Notes: generated by a model from the sequence alone, not told the origin. DNA of 50,889 nucleotides from an uncultured Bacteroidales bacterium (GCA_902789725.1 CADAPC010000018.1:1-50889); one strand, 5' to 3'; positions 41,547 through 49,972 are shown, counted from the stretch's first letter. Numbers and translations are program-made.

Positions 41547-42887
41547 ATGAAAACTATCATCAGAAACGCAACCATCGTCAACGAGGGACGTAAATTCGCA
41601 GGCTCAGTGGTGATTGAGGACGAATTTATTCAGCAAGTGATTGAGGGAGATGACAGCTCCCAGTTTTACGACCTTGAGATTGACGCAACAGGTCTCTATT
41701 TGTTCCCAGGAGTGATTGACGACCACGTGCATTTTCGTCAACCGGGCTTGACCCACAAGGCAGACATTGCCAGCGAAAGTCGAACGGCAGCTGCAGGCGG
41801 CGTAACTTCCTACATGGACATGCCCAACACCATTCCCCCTACCACTTCTCTTGAATTTTTAGAAGAGAAATTCCAGCTTGGCGCAGCCAACAGTAGAGTG
41901 AACTATTCATTCTATTTTGGAGCCACCAACGACAATGTTGACATCATTCCACGCCTTGACCCCCACAGAGTTCCTGGTGTGAAAGTGTTCATGGGCAGCA
42001 GCACAGGCAACATGCTGGTGGACCGTGAAGAATCGCTGCGCCGCATCTTCGAAACCTCCCCCCTGCTGCTCATGGCTCATTGCGAAGACACAGGCATTAT
42101 CGAAGCCAACATTCGAGCTTTCAAGAAAAGATACAAAGGGCAAAACGACTTTCCAGTCCGCTACCATTCACGCATCCGCAACGTGGAAGCATGTTACAAA
42201 TCGTCATCGCTCGCCGTCCAATTGGCAAAAGAGACAGGAGCACGCTTGCACATTGCCCACATCTCCACCGCCAAAGAATTGGAACTTTTCGAAGCAAAAC
42301 CCATCGAGGAGAAACAAATCACGGCCGAAGCAGTCATTGCCCACCTGATGTTCAGCACAGAGGACTACGACACTATGGAAACACGCATCAAGTGCAACCC
42401 ATCTATCAAGACCCCCGAAGACCGTGCGGCTTTGCGCGAAGCTCTGAACAACGGACTCATCGACGTGGTGGCAACAGACCATGCGCCCCACTTGGAAAGC
42501 GAGAAGAAGGGAGGTGCGCTGAAGGCAGCCTCCGGCATGCCGATGATACAGTTTTCGCTGGTGTCGATGTTGGAAATGAGTGATTTGGATGTACTGCCCA
42601 TCGAGCGCATCCCAACCCTCATGGCACACAACCCCGCCAAACTTTTCCGCATCGAAAAACGCGGGTTCATCCGCCCCGGATATTATGCCGACCTCACACT
42701 TGTTGACCCTCATGGAAATTGGCAAGTGAAAGAAGGGCGCTACTATACGAAATGCGGTTGGACACCCATGGACGAACGGACGTTCAGATGGCGTGTACGA
42801 CGCACCATCGTCAATGGCATCACCGCCTACAGCGACGGCATAGTGGTAGATGGCGTCAGAGGTAATGAATTAAGATTCCATGCGTAG
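41547..42887 (+). CDS. pyrC: Dihydroorotase
   Basis: The 446-aa amidohydrolase closes the pyrimidine ring from carbamoyl aspartate. Zinc ligands are in VIDDHVHFRQPGLTHKADI (His60, His62), LMAHCED, and LHIAHISTAKEL, with the catalytic Asp in VVATDHAPH. The lysine expected to be carboxylated is in VPGVKVFMGSSTGNM. Class I length (about 430-450). The gene follows the DPM1-like gene by 16 bp and overlaps the MetH-activation gene by 8 bp. Confidence 0.92.
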   Translation: MKTIIRNATIVNEGRKFAGSVVIEDEFIQQVIEGDDSSQFYDLEIDATGLYLFPGVIDDHVHFRQPGLTHKADIASESRTAAAGGVTSYMDMPNTIPPTTSLEFLEEKFQLGAANSRVNYSFYFGATNDNVDIIPRLDPHRVPGVKVFMGSSTGNMLVDREESLRRIFETSPLLLMAHCEDTGIIEANIRAFKKRYKGQNDFPVRYHSRIRNVEACYKSSSLAVQLAKETGARLHIAHISTAKELELFEAKPIEEKQITAEAVIAHLMFSTEDYDTMETRIKCNPSIKTPEDRAALREALNNGLIDVVATDHAPHLESEKKGGALKAASGMPMIQFSLVSMLEMSDLDVLPIERIPTLMAHNPAKLFRIEKRGFIRPGYYADLTLVDPHGNWQVKEGRYYTKCGWTPMDERTFRWRVRRTIVNGITAYSDGIVVDGVRGNELRFHA

Positions 42888-43758
42888 GAATTATCACATC
42901 AGCGACTTGGCCGAATACATCAACTGGGCCTACTTCTTCCACGCCTGGTCAGTACCAGCCACTTCGGAAGAAGGAATCCGGCTACAAGAGGATGCCCAAA
43001 GGCTGCTTCACCATATACGCCCATACGTGGTGGTGAAAACGGTGGTAGATATCTTGCCAGCTTGGAGCGAGGGTGATGACATCGTGGTGCAGAAGACCAT
43101 CCCCTGCGAGTGTGGTCAAAGCCATCCTTACGGCGACCCAGTACACATTCCCATGTTGCGACAGCAAAGGCCTGGAAAAGACGGCCTCTGTCTGTGCTTG
43201 AGCGACTTCATCCGTCCGCGACAAGCTTTGAAAACAGACAAAATGGGCATCTTTGCCACCTCTACCAGCATCGGAGCGGGGTGCACATTCCCCAACGATG
43301 ACTACAACAAGATGCTACTTCAAACCCTGGCCGACCGATTGGCTGAGGCAGGAGCAGAACGGCTGCATGAAAAAGTGAGGAAACACATCTGGGGATATGC
43401 TCCCAACGAGCAACTGACTCCAGCCGAACTACACCAAGAACAATTTCAGGGCATTCGTCCTGCTGTGGGTTACCCCTGCATGCCTGACGTGTCCATCAAT
43501 TTCGTCCTCGACGAATTAATTGGCTTCCAAAGCATCGGCGTAACCCTCACGTCTTCAGCCATGATGCAACCCCATGCCTCTGTGAGCGGACTCATGATCA
43601 GCTTGCCTCAAGCTCATTATTTCTCGGTTGGAGAGATTGGAGAGGAGCAACTGGCCGACTATGCCCAACGGCGCCACACCACACCCGACAAGCTTCGCCC
43701 ATTCATTCCCAAAGTGAAAAGTGAAGAATCCAAGTTACTCCTAACGCCATGTTGCTAA
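42880..43758 (+). CDS. Stand-alone methionine synthase (MetH) activation domain protein
   Basis: The 292-aa protein matches the C-terminal reactivation domain of cobalamin-dependent methionine synthase: FIRPRQALKTDKMGIFATS, then RLHEKVRKHIWGYAPNEQ, GIRPAVGYPCMPD, and SSAMMQPHASVSGLMISLPQ before the AHYFSVGEI strand. In full MetH this domain binds AdoMet to remethylate oxidised cob(II)alamin. Here it is encoded alone between pyrC (8-bp overlap) and the phosphoesterase gene (10-bp overlap). The final 16 residues (KVKSEESKLLLTPCC) are encoded by an interspersed repeat and look like an added tail. Confidence 0.85.
   Translation: MRRNYHISDLAEYINWAYFFHAWSVPATSEEGIRLQEDAQRLLHHIRPYVVVKTVVDILPAWSEGDDIVVQKTIPCECGQSHPYGDPVHIPMLRQQRPGKDGLCLCLSDFIRPRQALKTDKMGIFATSTSIGAGCTFPNDDYNKMLLQTLADRLAEAGAERLHEKVRKHIWGYAPNEQLTPAELHQEQFQGIRPAVGYPCMPDVSINFVLDELIGFQSIGVTLTSSAMMQPHASVSGLMISLPQAHYFSVGEIGEEQLADYAQRRHTTPDKLRPFIPKVKSEESKLLLTPCC
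43711..43739 (+). repeat. Copy of the GTGAAAA/AATCCAAGTTACT repeat inside a gene end
   Basis: AAAGTGAAAAGTGAAGAATC followed by CAAGTTACT. The same sequence class recurs at 44950-44993 and, inverted, at 45024-45069. Here it encodes the C-terminal residues of the MetH-activation protein. Confidence 0.6.
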
Positions 43759-44966
43759 GAATACTTTTACTCATCATCCTCCTGCTGGTTTTGCCAGACA
43801 CATATATTTATTTGATGTACATTCGCCGCTGGACAAAGCGATTTTGGCCACGCCTTTTGTGGTTCGTTCCATCGTTCGTCCTTGCTATAGCAGCGGCTGC
43901 CATCATTAGCAGCAATGACATGAAGGCAGAGCATCAAGCGTGGGTCAGCATCTTCATGTACGTGTTTCTTGCGCTTTGTGCACCCAAGGCCCTTTTCATG
44001 CTCTTCGACGGAATAGGGCAAGGCATCAATGGGATGGTGACGGGAGGAGCTAAAACCAGAGACGGATACGACTGCATCTTCGTACGCATCTTTCGCATCA
44101 TCGGTATGGCCCTCGCCATGTTCGCCTTTGCATTACTCACATTAGGCTATTTTGTTGGCCGCCACTACTATGTGATTCACCAGCAAACATTCTATTTTCC
44201 CGACCTGCCTAAACAATTTGACGGCTACCGCATCGCTCACTTCTCCGACATGCACATCGGCACGCTGCGCGATGGGCACGACAAGGATGTAAAAACAATG
44301 GTGAACCTCATCAATGCGCAACATTGCGACGCCATTCTCTTCACTGGCGACCTTGTCAATCATGAAAGTTGCGAGTTGGACGGTTTCCGTCGCGACCTAA
44401 GCAAACTGCATGCTCCTGATGGAGTGTATGCCGTGATGGGCAACCACGACTACAGCATGTATTTAGATTATGCCGACGAGAAAGACCGCGAAGCTGACGT
44501 GAAAGAATTGCAACGGAGGGTGCGCAGTTACGGGTGGAACCTTCTGCTGAACGAACACCGAATCCTTCGGCGAGGCAACGATTCCCTTGTGATTGCAGGG
44601 GTGGAAAACGACGGACTTCCACCTTGGCCTTCATTGGGCGACCTGCCCAAGACGATGAAGGGGTTGAAGCGCAGCTGCTTCACCATTCTCATGAGTCACG
44701 ATCCCACCCACTGGCGACGCAACATCATTCCGCAGACATCCATTCAGCTCACCCTTTCGGGCCACACCCACGCAGGACAATTCAAGGTGTTTGGATGGTC
44801 GCCTGTTGCCTTACGCTACCGAGAGTGGTCGGGGGCTTACAACGAAGGGAACCAAATTCTTAATGTGAGCGATGGCATTGGTGCCGTGCTCTTCCCCTTC
44901 CGCTTCGGTGCATGGCCAGAAGTGAGCGTCATCACGTTGCGAAGAACGAAATCTAAGTTACATTAA
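43749..44966 (+). CDS. Membrane-anchored metallophosphoesterase (YaeI-like)
   Basis: The 405-aa protein has four N-terminal membrane helices (about 1-20, 35-55, 65-88, 112-135), then a calcineurin-like phosphoesterase domain with all metal motifs in order: FSDMHIG, LFTGDLVNH, GNHDYSM, MSHDPTHW and LSGHTHAGQ. Related enzymes cleave lipid-linked or cyclic phosphoesters at the membrane; the substrate here is unknown. It overlaps the MetH-activation gene by 10 bp. The last codons (KSKLH) are encoded by a copy of the ATCTAAGTTAC repeat. Confidence 0.87.
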   Translation: MLLRILLLIILLLVLPDTYIYLMYIRRWTKRFWPRLLWFVPSFVLAIAAAAIISSNDMKAEHQAWVSIFMYVFLALCAPKALFMLFDGIGQGINGMVTGGAKTRDGYDCIFVRIFRIIGMALAMFAFALLTLGYFVGRHYYVIHQQTFYFPDLPKQFDGYRIAHFSDMHIGTLRDGHDKDVKTMVNLINAQHCDAILFTGDLVNHESCELDGFRRDLSKLHAPDGVYAVMGNHDYSMYLDYADEKDREADVKELQRRVRSYGWNLLLNEHRILRRGNDSLVIAGVENDGLPPWPSLGDLPKTMKGLKRSCFTILMSHDPTHWRRNIIPQTSIQLTLSGHTHAGQFKVFGWSPVALRYREWSGAYNEGNQILNVSDGIGAVLFPFRFGAWPEVSVITLRRTKSKLH

Positions 44967-45088
44967 AGTGAAAAATGAAAAATCCAAGTTACTTTTGCCC
45001 ATCGAAAAACAATCCGAATAGCGAGTAACTTAGATTTTTCACTCTTCACTTTTCACTCTTCACTTAGATCTTTTCACTTTTCACTCTT
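44950..45088. repeat. Cluster of ATCYAAGTTAC/GAAGAGTGAA repeats with a 17-bp inverted pair
   Basis: AAATCTAAGTTAC (44950-44962) ends the phosphoesterase gene; GAAAAATCCAAGTTACT at 44977-44993 pairs with 45024-45040 (one mismatch); then TTTTTCACTCTTCACTT units run to 45088. This fills the 155-bp gap before the plsC promoter and can form a hairpin terminator. Confidence 0.65.
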
Positions 45089-45095
45089 TTTTTAC

Positions 45096-45103
45096 TACCT
45101 TTG
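45096..45103 (+). promoter_or_regulatory. -7 box for plsC
   Basis: TACCTTTG followed by CAAAA, 18 nt before the ATG and directly downstream of the repeat cluster. Confidence 0.65.
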
Positions 45104-45121
45104 CAAAAAATTTGAATATCG

Positions 45122-45862
45122 ATGAAGACCCTACTCAACATTCTCTACAAGATTTATTCGTTCACCATCGCTCTCCCACTCTTCGTAGTCATCACCATCT
45201 TTGTGTCCACCAGCGTCATCATTGCAGGGTTCTTGGGCGACACTGATGTAGTGGCCTACTATCTTCCGAAGTTTTGGTCCAAATGCGCTTTCTGGCTCTT
45301 TCTGCTCCGCGTAAAAGTGGAGGGACGCAAGAACATCAAGAAGGAAGAAAGCTACGTGTTCCTTGCCAATCACCAGGGGTACTACGACATCTTTCTGGTG
45401 TATGGCTATTTGGGGCACAATTTCAAATGGATGATGAAAGAATACCTCCGAAAGATTCCCTTTGTGGGCTATGCCTGTGCCAAATCAAAGCAAATCTATC
45501 TCGCCGATGGCATTTCGGGCATTTCAAAAGCCGTGCAGCAGTCGCGTGAAACTTTGAAGGGCGGAATGTCGATGGTCATCTTCCCTGAAGGCACACGTAC
45601 ACGCACAGGCAAGATGGGGCCGTTCAAACGCGGGTCGTTCATGCTGGCCAACGAGATAGGCCTGCCCATCGTGCCACTCACCATCAACGGTTCGTTCGAC
45701 GTGTTTAACCGCAACGCCAAATCGGTTAGTCTTGGCACGGTCACACTCACCATCCACAAGCCCATAACAGCCGAGGAACGTCAAGGCAAACAAACCAAGG
45801 TGATGATGCAAGAGGTGTACGACATCATCAATGGGGGGCTGGACGAGAAGTACAAGTCCTAA
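45122..45862 (+). CDS. plsC: 1-acyl-sn-glycerol-3-phosphate acyltransferase PlsC
   Basis: The 246-aa membrane enzyme adds the second acyl chain to make phosphatidic acid. It has two hydrophobic segments near the N-terminus (about 12-35, 53-63), the acyltransferase motif NHQGYYD (residues about 79-85), MKEYLRKIPFVGYA, and FPEGTRTR (about 155-162), followed by VPLTINGSF. Length is typical. It stands alone with its own promoter and terminator. Confidence 0.92.
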   Translation: MKTLLNILYKIYSFTIALPLFVVITIFVSTSVIIAGFLGDTDVVAYYLPKFWSKCAFWLFLLRVKVEGRKNIKKEESYVFLANHQGYYDIFLVYGYLGHNFKWMMKEYLRKIPFVGYACAKSKQIYLADGISGISKAVQQSRETLKGGMSMVIFPEGTRTRTGKMGPFKRGSFMLANEIGLPIVPLTINGSFDVFNRNAKSVSLGTVTLTIHKPITAEERQGKQTKVMMQEVYDIINGGLDEKYKS

Positions 45863-45890
45863 AACCCAGCTACACCCCAAGGAAATGAAC

Positions 45891-45924
45891 GAGGCACAAA
45901 TTACACGATGATAATTTGTGCCTC
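45891..45924. terminator. Bidirectional terminator after plsC
   Basis: GAGGCACAAATTA (45891-45903) pairs perfectly with 45912-45924 around CACGATGA, followed by ATTTCTTTTTCTTT. It sits between plsC and the convergent secreted-protein gene. Confidence 0.75.
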
Positions 45925-45959
45925 ATTTCTTTTTCTTTGGCAAGACCTCCGCGGTCACT

Positions 45960-46661
45960 TCACCACTTCAGAAAGAACTCCTTCCACACCTTTTGCATGG
46001 AACTCTCGTTCGTGGAGATGATTTCTGCCGAACGGGTGAAATTGCGGTACTCCTGCTTTCGCTTGGGATTGATGTGAGCCAAGATGTTTTTAGGAGTAGC
46101 AGGGAAGATTTCGCCTTTCACCTGAAAATAGAAAACATTGACCATTGGGAGCGGCTCTTGCTCCACAATGACACCAGCCTCCGTGTCGGCCAAATGAGAA
46201 AATGACATTCCCAACAGAGCCCCTTGCAAAGCGTTTTGTGTTTTGTTGATATGGTCAAGATAGCGTTGGTCAAGCGCTCGTTGATTCAGTTGCCGCACCA
46301 AGATAATGCGAGCAACAGAGCCATCAATGCGGTCTTCACGCACAATTCGTCCAAACGCCTGCTCACTCCCCACAGGAATGTAAGTGTCGCCATTGGGAAA
46401 CTCTACTCTGACAACGCTGCGCGGAATTGCTTCCATCAACGTGTCGTTTTGAGTATACCACAAAGTTTGGTTACCCACATGAATGTTGCAGGGCACCACC
46501 GTTTTAGTCTGTTTGAAAAGTCCCGTATAAACGGTAGCTGTACGAAATTGCTTGTTGATGAAGGGCCACACTCCTGTAGGCGTCCACTCTTCAGCAGTTT
46601 GAGCCGAGAGTGTCAGAACAGACATGAATGTCAATACTGTAGAAAATAATATCTTTTTCAT
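45960..46661 (-). CDS. Secreted protein of unknown function
   Basis: The 233-aa product has a Sec signal peptide (about 1-20, ending LSAQ). The mature protein contains FINKQFRTATVYTGLFKQTK, a predicted beta-rich middle (VRVEFPNGDTYIPVGSEQ), a QGALLGMSF stretch and a basic C-terminus ending FLKW. No family is recognised. The start at 46661 (MKKILFSTV) is preferred over the ATG six codons upstream because only it begins a proper signal. It follows the coiled-coil lipoprotein gene by 54 bp and probably shares its transcript. Confidence 0.65.
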   Translation of the reverse strand: MKKILFSTVLTFMSVLTLSAQTAEEWTPTGVWPFINKQFRTATVYTGLFKQTKTVVPCNIHVGNQTLWYTQNDTLMEAIPRSVVRVEFPNGDTYIPVGSEQAFGRIVREDRIDGSVARIILVRQLNQRALDQRYLDHINKTQNALQGALLGMSFSHLADTEAGVIVEQEPLPMVNVFYFQVKGEIFPATPKNILAHINPKRKQEYRNFTRSAEIISTNESSMQKVWKEFFLKW

Positions 46662-46715
46662 CGTAAAGCCTCCTGACAATTAATCCAGTACATTTTTTAT
46701 ACCACTTAACTGGCA

Positions 46716-47564
46716 TTACTTCACTTTCACCACCAAGTATTTGCTCACACTCCAGAACTTAGCCACATCGGTGATGCGCAGCGTGTATTCGCCCTTGCTG
46801 TCCTTGAGCAACGTGTAGGAGCCAGCAGGATGATTGGTGAGCAAGGTGGCCGATTTGGAATGCAGCGGAATGACATTCACCTTCCGGATGTCAATCTGGG
46901 TGAAGTAGTTCTTGTTGTAGTTGCCCTGCAACACTTCCCCCTTGCTCAGAATGCCCTCAGCCTTGAGTTCCTTGTTTGTGCCAAACACATACCAAGCCGT
47001 GTTGAGCTGAGCGTCCTGATTTTTGGCAATCTGCTCCGTGGCTTCTTTCTGCTGCCTCACTTGCTCATTCTCTTGCTGCAAGTTGGAGACAGTACCCGAC
47101 AGTTCCTCAATCTTCACGTCTTTCTCTGCCAGCTGCTCACGAAGTGCTTCAAGCTCTGCATTCTTGTCATTAAGCTGCTGCGTCAGCTTGTTGATAGCCT
47201 CTTTCAGTTTGGAAGAATTTATGGAGCTGCTCTTCAGTTTGTTTGTCAATTCGTCAATCTTGCGCTTATTCTCTTCAAGCGTTTGCTGAATAAACTCCAT
47301 GTTCTCGCGAATGTTGGCGGCCGAACTGTTGTTCTCTGCCCCATTGCGCATCATGTTCACCCGGCCTTCAGCCTCGTTAATCTGGTCGAAACCCGTCTGA
47401 ATTTCGTTGAACGTACCCATCAGGTCGTTGATTTCATTGTCCTTCTGGTCAATGACATTGCGCAGAGAGTCTCGTTCACGATCGCCCTCTGACCCATTGT
47501 TCATTGTTCCGTCACATGCAACCAAAGCGGTTACCATTGCTGCCATAAAAAGAATCTTTTTCAT
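46716..47564 (-). CDS. Coiled-coil lipoprotein of unknown function
   Basis: The 282-aa product has lipobox LVAC (Cys17), a Ser/Asn-rich linker, a long coiled coil (about 35-185; runs such as LNDKNAELEALREQLAEKDV), and a C-terminal globular domain (about 190-282) with TAWYVFGTNKELKAEGIL and ending AKFWSVSKYLVVKVK. The layout is familiar from Bacteroidales surface or periplasmic lipoproteins; no function is known to me. It lies 11 bp downstream of rsmI and 54 bp upstream of a secreted protein gene, so the three may be one transcript. Confidence 0.72.
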   Translation of the reverse strand: MKKILFMAAMVTALVACDGTMNNGSEGDRERDSLRNVIDQKDNEINDLMGTFNEIQTGFDQINEAEGRVNMMRNGAENNSSAANIRENMEFIQQTLEENKRKIDELTNKLKSSSINSSKLKEAINKLTQQLNDKNAELEALREQLAEKDVKIEELSGTVSNLQQENEQVRQQKEATEQIAKNQDAQLNTAWYVFGTNKELKAEGILSKGEVLQGNYNKNYFTQIDIRKVNVIPLHSKSATLLTNHPAGSYTLLKDSKGEYTLRITDVAKFWSVSKYLVVKVK

Positions 47565-47575
47565 AATCGTTTCCT

Positions 47576-48376
47576 TTATTTATACTTATTAGTACGTCTT
47601 CCAGTCCCCATCAACATGGACAGTTGACTGTTGGCTGTTGACTGTTGAGAATTATCTTTTTCAATATGTTCGGCACTGACGTTGCCGTTTTTTCCTGCCA
47701 AGATAATAACGATTTCCCCCAAAGGTTCGTGCGCTGCAAAATAGGCGGTCACCTCTTTCAGCGTTCCTCGAATGTGCTCCTCGTGCAGCTTCGATATTTC
47801 ACGCGCCACACTCACTTGCCTTTCCTCGCCCATCACCTCAGCCAACTGCTGCAAAGTCTTCACCAAACGGCGGGGCGATTCGTAAAAGACAATGCTACGA
47901 GCCTCCTCCTTCAGTTCCTCCAAGCGAGTGTGCCGTCCTTTCTTTTGGGGCAAGAAGCCCTCGAAGCAGAAACGGTCGCAAGGAAGTCCGCTGCTGACCA
48001 ATGCCGGAACAAAAGCGGTGGCACCAGGCAGCGTTTCCACCTCCACCCCATTCCTCACGCATTCACGCACAAGGAGAAACCCCGGGTCGCTAATGCCAGG
48101 AGTTCCCGCATCGCTGATGAGGGCCACAGTCATTCCTCCTCGAATCTTATCAACCACCTGCTGCACGGTTTCGTGCTCATTAAACTTGTGGTGCGACATC
48201 ATCGCCCCGCGTATGTCGTAATGCTGCAACAGCACAGAGGATGTGCGCGTGTCTTCAGCCAAAATCAAGTCAGCCTCCTTGAGCACCCTCACGGCCCTGT
48301 AGGTCATGTCCTCCATGTTCCCCACAGGGGTGGGCACTACATACAATTTAGGGGTTGCCGAATGAACCGTTTCCAT
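47576..48376 (-). CDS. rsmI: 16S rRNA (cytidine-1402-2'-O)-methyltransferase RsmI
   Basis: The 266-aa AdoMet-dependent enzyme of the tetrapyrrole-methylase fold modifies C1402 of 16S rRNA. Motifs: LYVVPTPVGNMEDMTYRAVR, ILAEDTRTSSVLL, VALISDAGTPGISDPGFLLV, LPGATAFVPALVSSGLP, and FVFEGFLP-like FCFEGFLPQKKG. The frame opens at 48418, but METVHSATPKLYVV at 48376 is the family start. The expected end is near IILAGK; here a further ~30 residues include SQQSTANSQLS, encoded by a repeat of TTGACTGTTG at 47621-47648. Confidence 0.93.
   Translation of the reverse strand: METVHSATPKLYVVPTPVGNMEDMTYRAVRVLKEADLILAEDTRTSSVLLQHYDIRGAMMSHHKFNEHETVQQVVDKIRGGMTVALISDAGTPGISDPGFLLVRECVRNGVEVETLPGATAFVPALVSSGLPCDRFCFEGFLPQKKGRHTRLEELKEEARSIVFYESPRRLVKTLQQLAEVMGEERQVSVAREISKLHEEHIRGTLKEVTAYFAAHEPLGEIVIILAGKNGNVSAEHIEKDNSQQSTANSQLSMLMGTGRRTNKYK
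47621..47648. repeat. GTTGACTGTTG repeat within the rsmI 3' end
   Basis: CAGTTGACTGTTGGCTGTTG followed by ACTGTTGA: three near-identical TTGACTGTTG-like units in direct order. It codes for the Ser/Gln/Asn-rich tail of RsmI. Confidence 0.6.
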
Positions 48377-48397
48377 GTTTTCGCACTTTTTGATTTG

Positions 48398-48405
48398 CAA
48401 AAATA
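48398..48405 (-). promoter_or_regulatory. -7 box for rsmI and the following genes
   Basis: The minus strand reads TATTTTTG (then CAAATC), 22 nt before the ATG at 48376. Confidence 0.5.
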
Positions 48406-48523
48406 GAAATAAAAACACTTACAAAACACATTTTCCCCTCAAAAACAACTTTTTTTCACATTCGTACGACAGAAAACAGGAGTTTTTGTGTATCTTCGTG
48501 CCGATTTTTCGCAATAAAGCACA

Positions 48524-49648
48524 ATGAAAACTAAAACATTCACCTTTGACCGCGTTGTACGCATCCTCATCAGCATCATCATTCTGGTTGGGGCTTATTT
48601 TCTCATTCTCCGCCTGAGCAGTGTGCTCATCCCCTTCTTGGTGGCTTGGCTCATTGCCTACCTGCTCTACCCCATTGTCAAGTTCATTCAGTACAAATGC
48701 CGCGTCAAGTCGCGCGTACTGAGCATCATCATCACCGTCCTGCTCATCGTGGGCATCATCACTGGAGGCTGTTACCTCATCATCCCTCCCATATTGCAGG
48801 AGATGCAGCACTTGAAGAACATCATCGTCGAGTACGTCACCACCGACTCGAGCGTGGCATACGTCTCCTTAGAGGTGCAGGACTTCATCAAACGCAACAT
48901 CGACCTCAACGAAATCACCAAAGCCCTCACTGTGCACGACGTTTCTCAGTTTCTCGAGGAGAAAGTGCCGCAGTTCTTTTCCATCGTCAGTAGCAGCGTT
49001 AGTGCCATAGTGGGATTCATAGCCTCCCTCATCGCCATTATCTACCTCTTCTTCATTCTGGTAGATTACGAAATGATGTCTGAAGGGCTCTTCAAACTGG
49101 TGCCCAAAGGCCAGAGGGACATTGTCCGCGAAATCCTCTCCGATCTGCAGCGAGGCATGAACGGCTACTTCCGTGGGCAGTCAGTCATCGCTATGTGCGT
49201 GGGTGTACTGTTTGCCATCGGATTTCTCATCATCGATTTTCCTCTCGCCATTCCCTTGGGCCTCTTCATCGGATTCCTCAATCTGGTGCCCTACCTCCAA
49301 GTCATCGGATTCATTCCCACCATCATATTGGCCCTCCTGAAGGCCTACGACACAGGGCAAAGCTTCTGGGGCATCATGTTTGCCGCCATCATTGTTTTCT
49401 GCGTTGTTCAAGCCATCCAGGACTGGGTGCTCACCCCACGCATCATGGGCAAAGTCACAGGTCTCAATGCAGCCGTCATTCTCCTTGCCCTCTCCATTTG
49501 GGGTAGCTTGCTCGGCTTTGTAGGACTCATCGTAGCCCTGCCTCTCACCACCCTCATCGTCTCCTATTACAAGAGATATGTGCTGGAAGAAGAGCCTGAA
49601 AACATGGGAGGAAAGGCAGAAGAAGCAGAAAAAAAGACTGAAAAGTAA
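48524..49648 (+). CDS. AI-2E-family (PerM/YdiK-like) membrane permease
   Basis: The 374-aa inner-membrane protein has about eight helices: pairs near 11-60, one at 62-85, and a C-terminal block from about 155 to 345, with the family features LVPKGQRDIVREILSDLQRG, GYFRGQSVIAMCVGVLF, and FLNLVPYLQVIGFIPTI. The charged tail is disordered (EEEPENMGGKAEEAEKK). Family members export small molecules or ions (AI-2, sodium/lithium antiport in some); the substrate here is unknown. The closest promoter-like sequence is TATCTTCG at 48491-48498, one mismatch from consensus. Confidence 0.88.
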   Translation: MKTKTFTFDRVVRILISIIILVGAYFLILRLSSVLIPFLVAWLIAYLLYPIVKFIQYKCRVKSRVLSIIITVLLIVGIITGGCYLIIPPILQEMQHLKNIIVEYVTTDSSVAYVSLEVQDFIKRNIDLNEITKALTVHDVSQFLEEKVPQFFSIVSSSVSAIVGFIASLIAIIYLFFILVDYEMMSEGLFKLVPKGQRDIVREILSDLQRGMNGYFRGQSVIAMCVGVLFAIGFLIIDFPLAIPLGLFIGFLNLVPYLQVIGFIPTIILALLKAYDTGQSFWGIMFAAIIVFCVVQAIQDWVLTPRIMGKVTGLNAAVILLALSIWGSLLGFVGLIVALPLTTLIVSYYKRYVLEEEPENMGGKAEEAEKKTEK

Positions 49649-49689
49649 AAAAAAGTCCTCAAATAATTGGTTATTTCCCAAAAACTCCC

Positions 49690-49697
49690 TACCTTTG
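49690..49697 (+). promoter_or_regulatory. Promoter of the tRNA-Lys gene
   Basis: TACCTTTG at 49690-49697, with TTG at 49667-49669 and a 20-nt spacer, about 77 nt before the mature tRNA. Confidence 0.65.
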
Positions 49698-49773
49698 CAC
49701 CCGCTTACGATAAAGGAACAGGCACAAAACCCTGTTGAGTTCCTCAGAACTCACCTCGCAAGCCTAACAGGTA

Positions 49774-49849
49774 GATCCGCTAGCTCAGTCGGTAGAGCAC
49801 AACACTTTTAATGTTGGGGTCTTGGGTTCGAGCCCCAAGCGGATCACCA
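49774..49849 (+). tRNA. tRNA-Lys (anticodon UUU), CCA encoded
   Basis: A full cloverleaf can be folded: acceptor GATCCGC (49774-49780) with GCGGATC (49839-49845), D-stem GCTC/GAGC, anticodon stem CAACA/TGTTG with loop CTTTTAA (anticodon TTT at 49807-49809), T-stem TTGGG/CCCAA with TTCGAGC, discriminator A and encoded CCA. It reads AAA and AAG codons. It is a single tRNA gene with its own promoter. Its 3' end is part of the long palindrome at 49843-49893. Confidence 0.96.
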
Positions 49850-49893
49850 AGAGTAAGGGTCGCTGAAATTCAGCGACCCTTACTCTTGGTGAT
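49843..49893 (+). terminator. 25-bp perfect palindrome overlapping the tRNA-Lys 3' end
   Basis: Bases 49843-49867 are exactly complementary to 49869-49893 around a single A. The left arm begins inside the acceptor stem (ATC), includes the discriminator and CCA, and goes on with AAGAGTAAGGGTCGCTGAA. No strong U-run follows (GATGTTAAAA). It probably terminates tRNA transcription. Confidence 0.7.
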
Positions 49894-49972
49894 GTTAAAA
49901 AAACTCATCTGTTTAATCCGTCAAATCCGTTGTTAAAAAGAACCTGCAAACTTAAAATCATGACAGTTCCTT

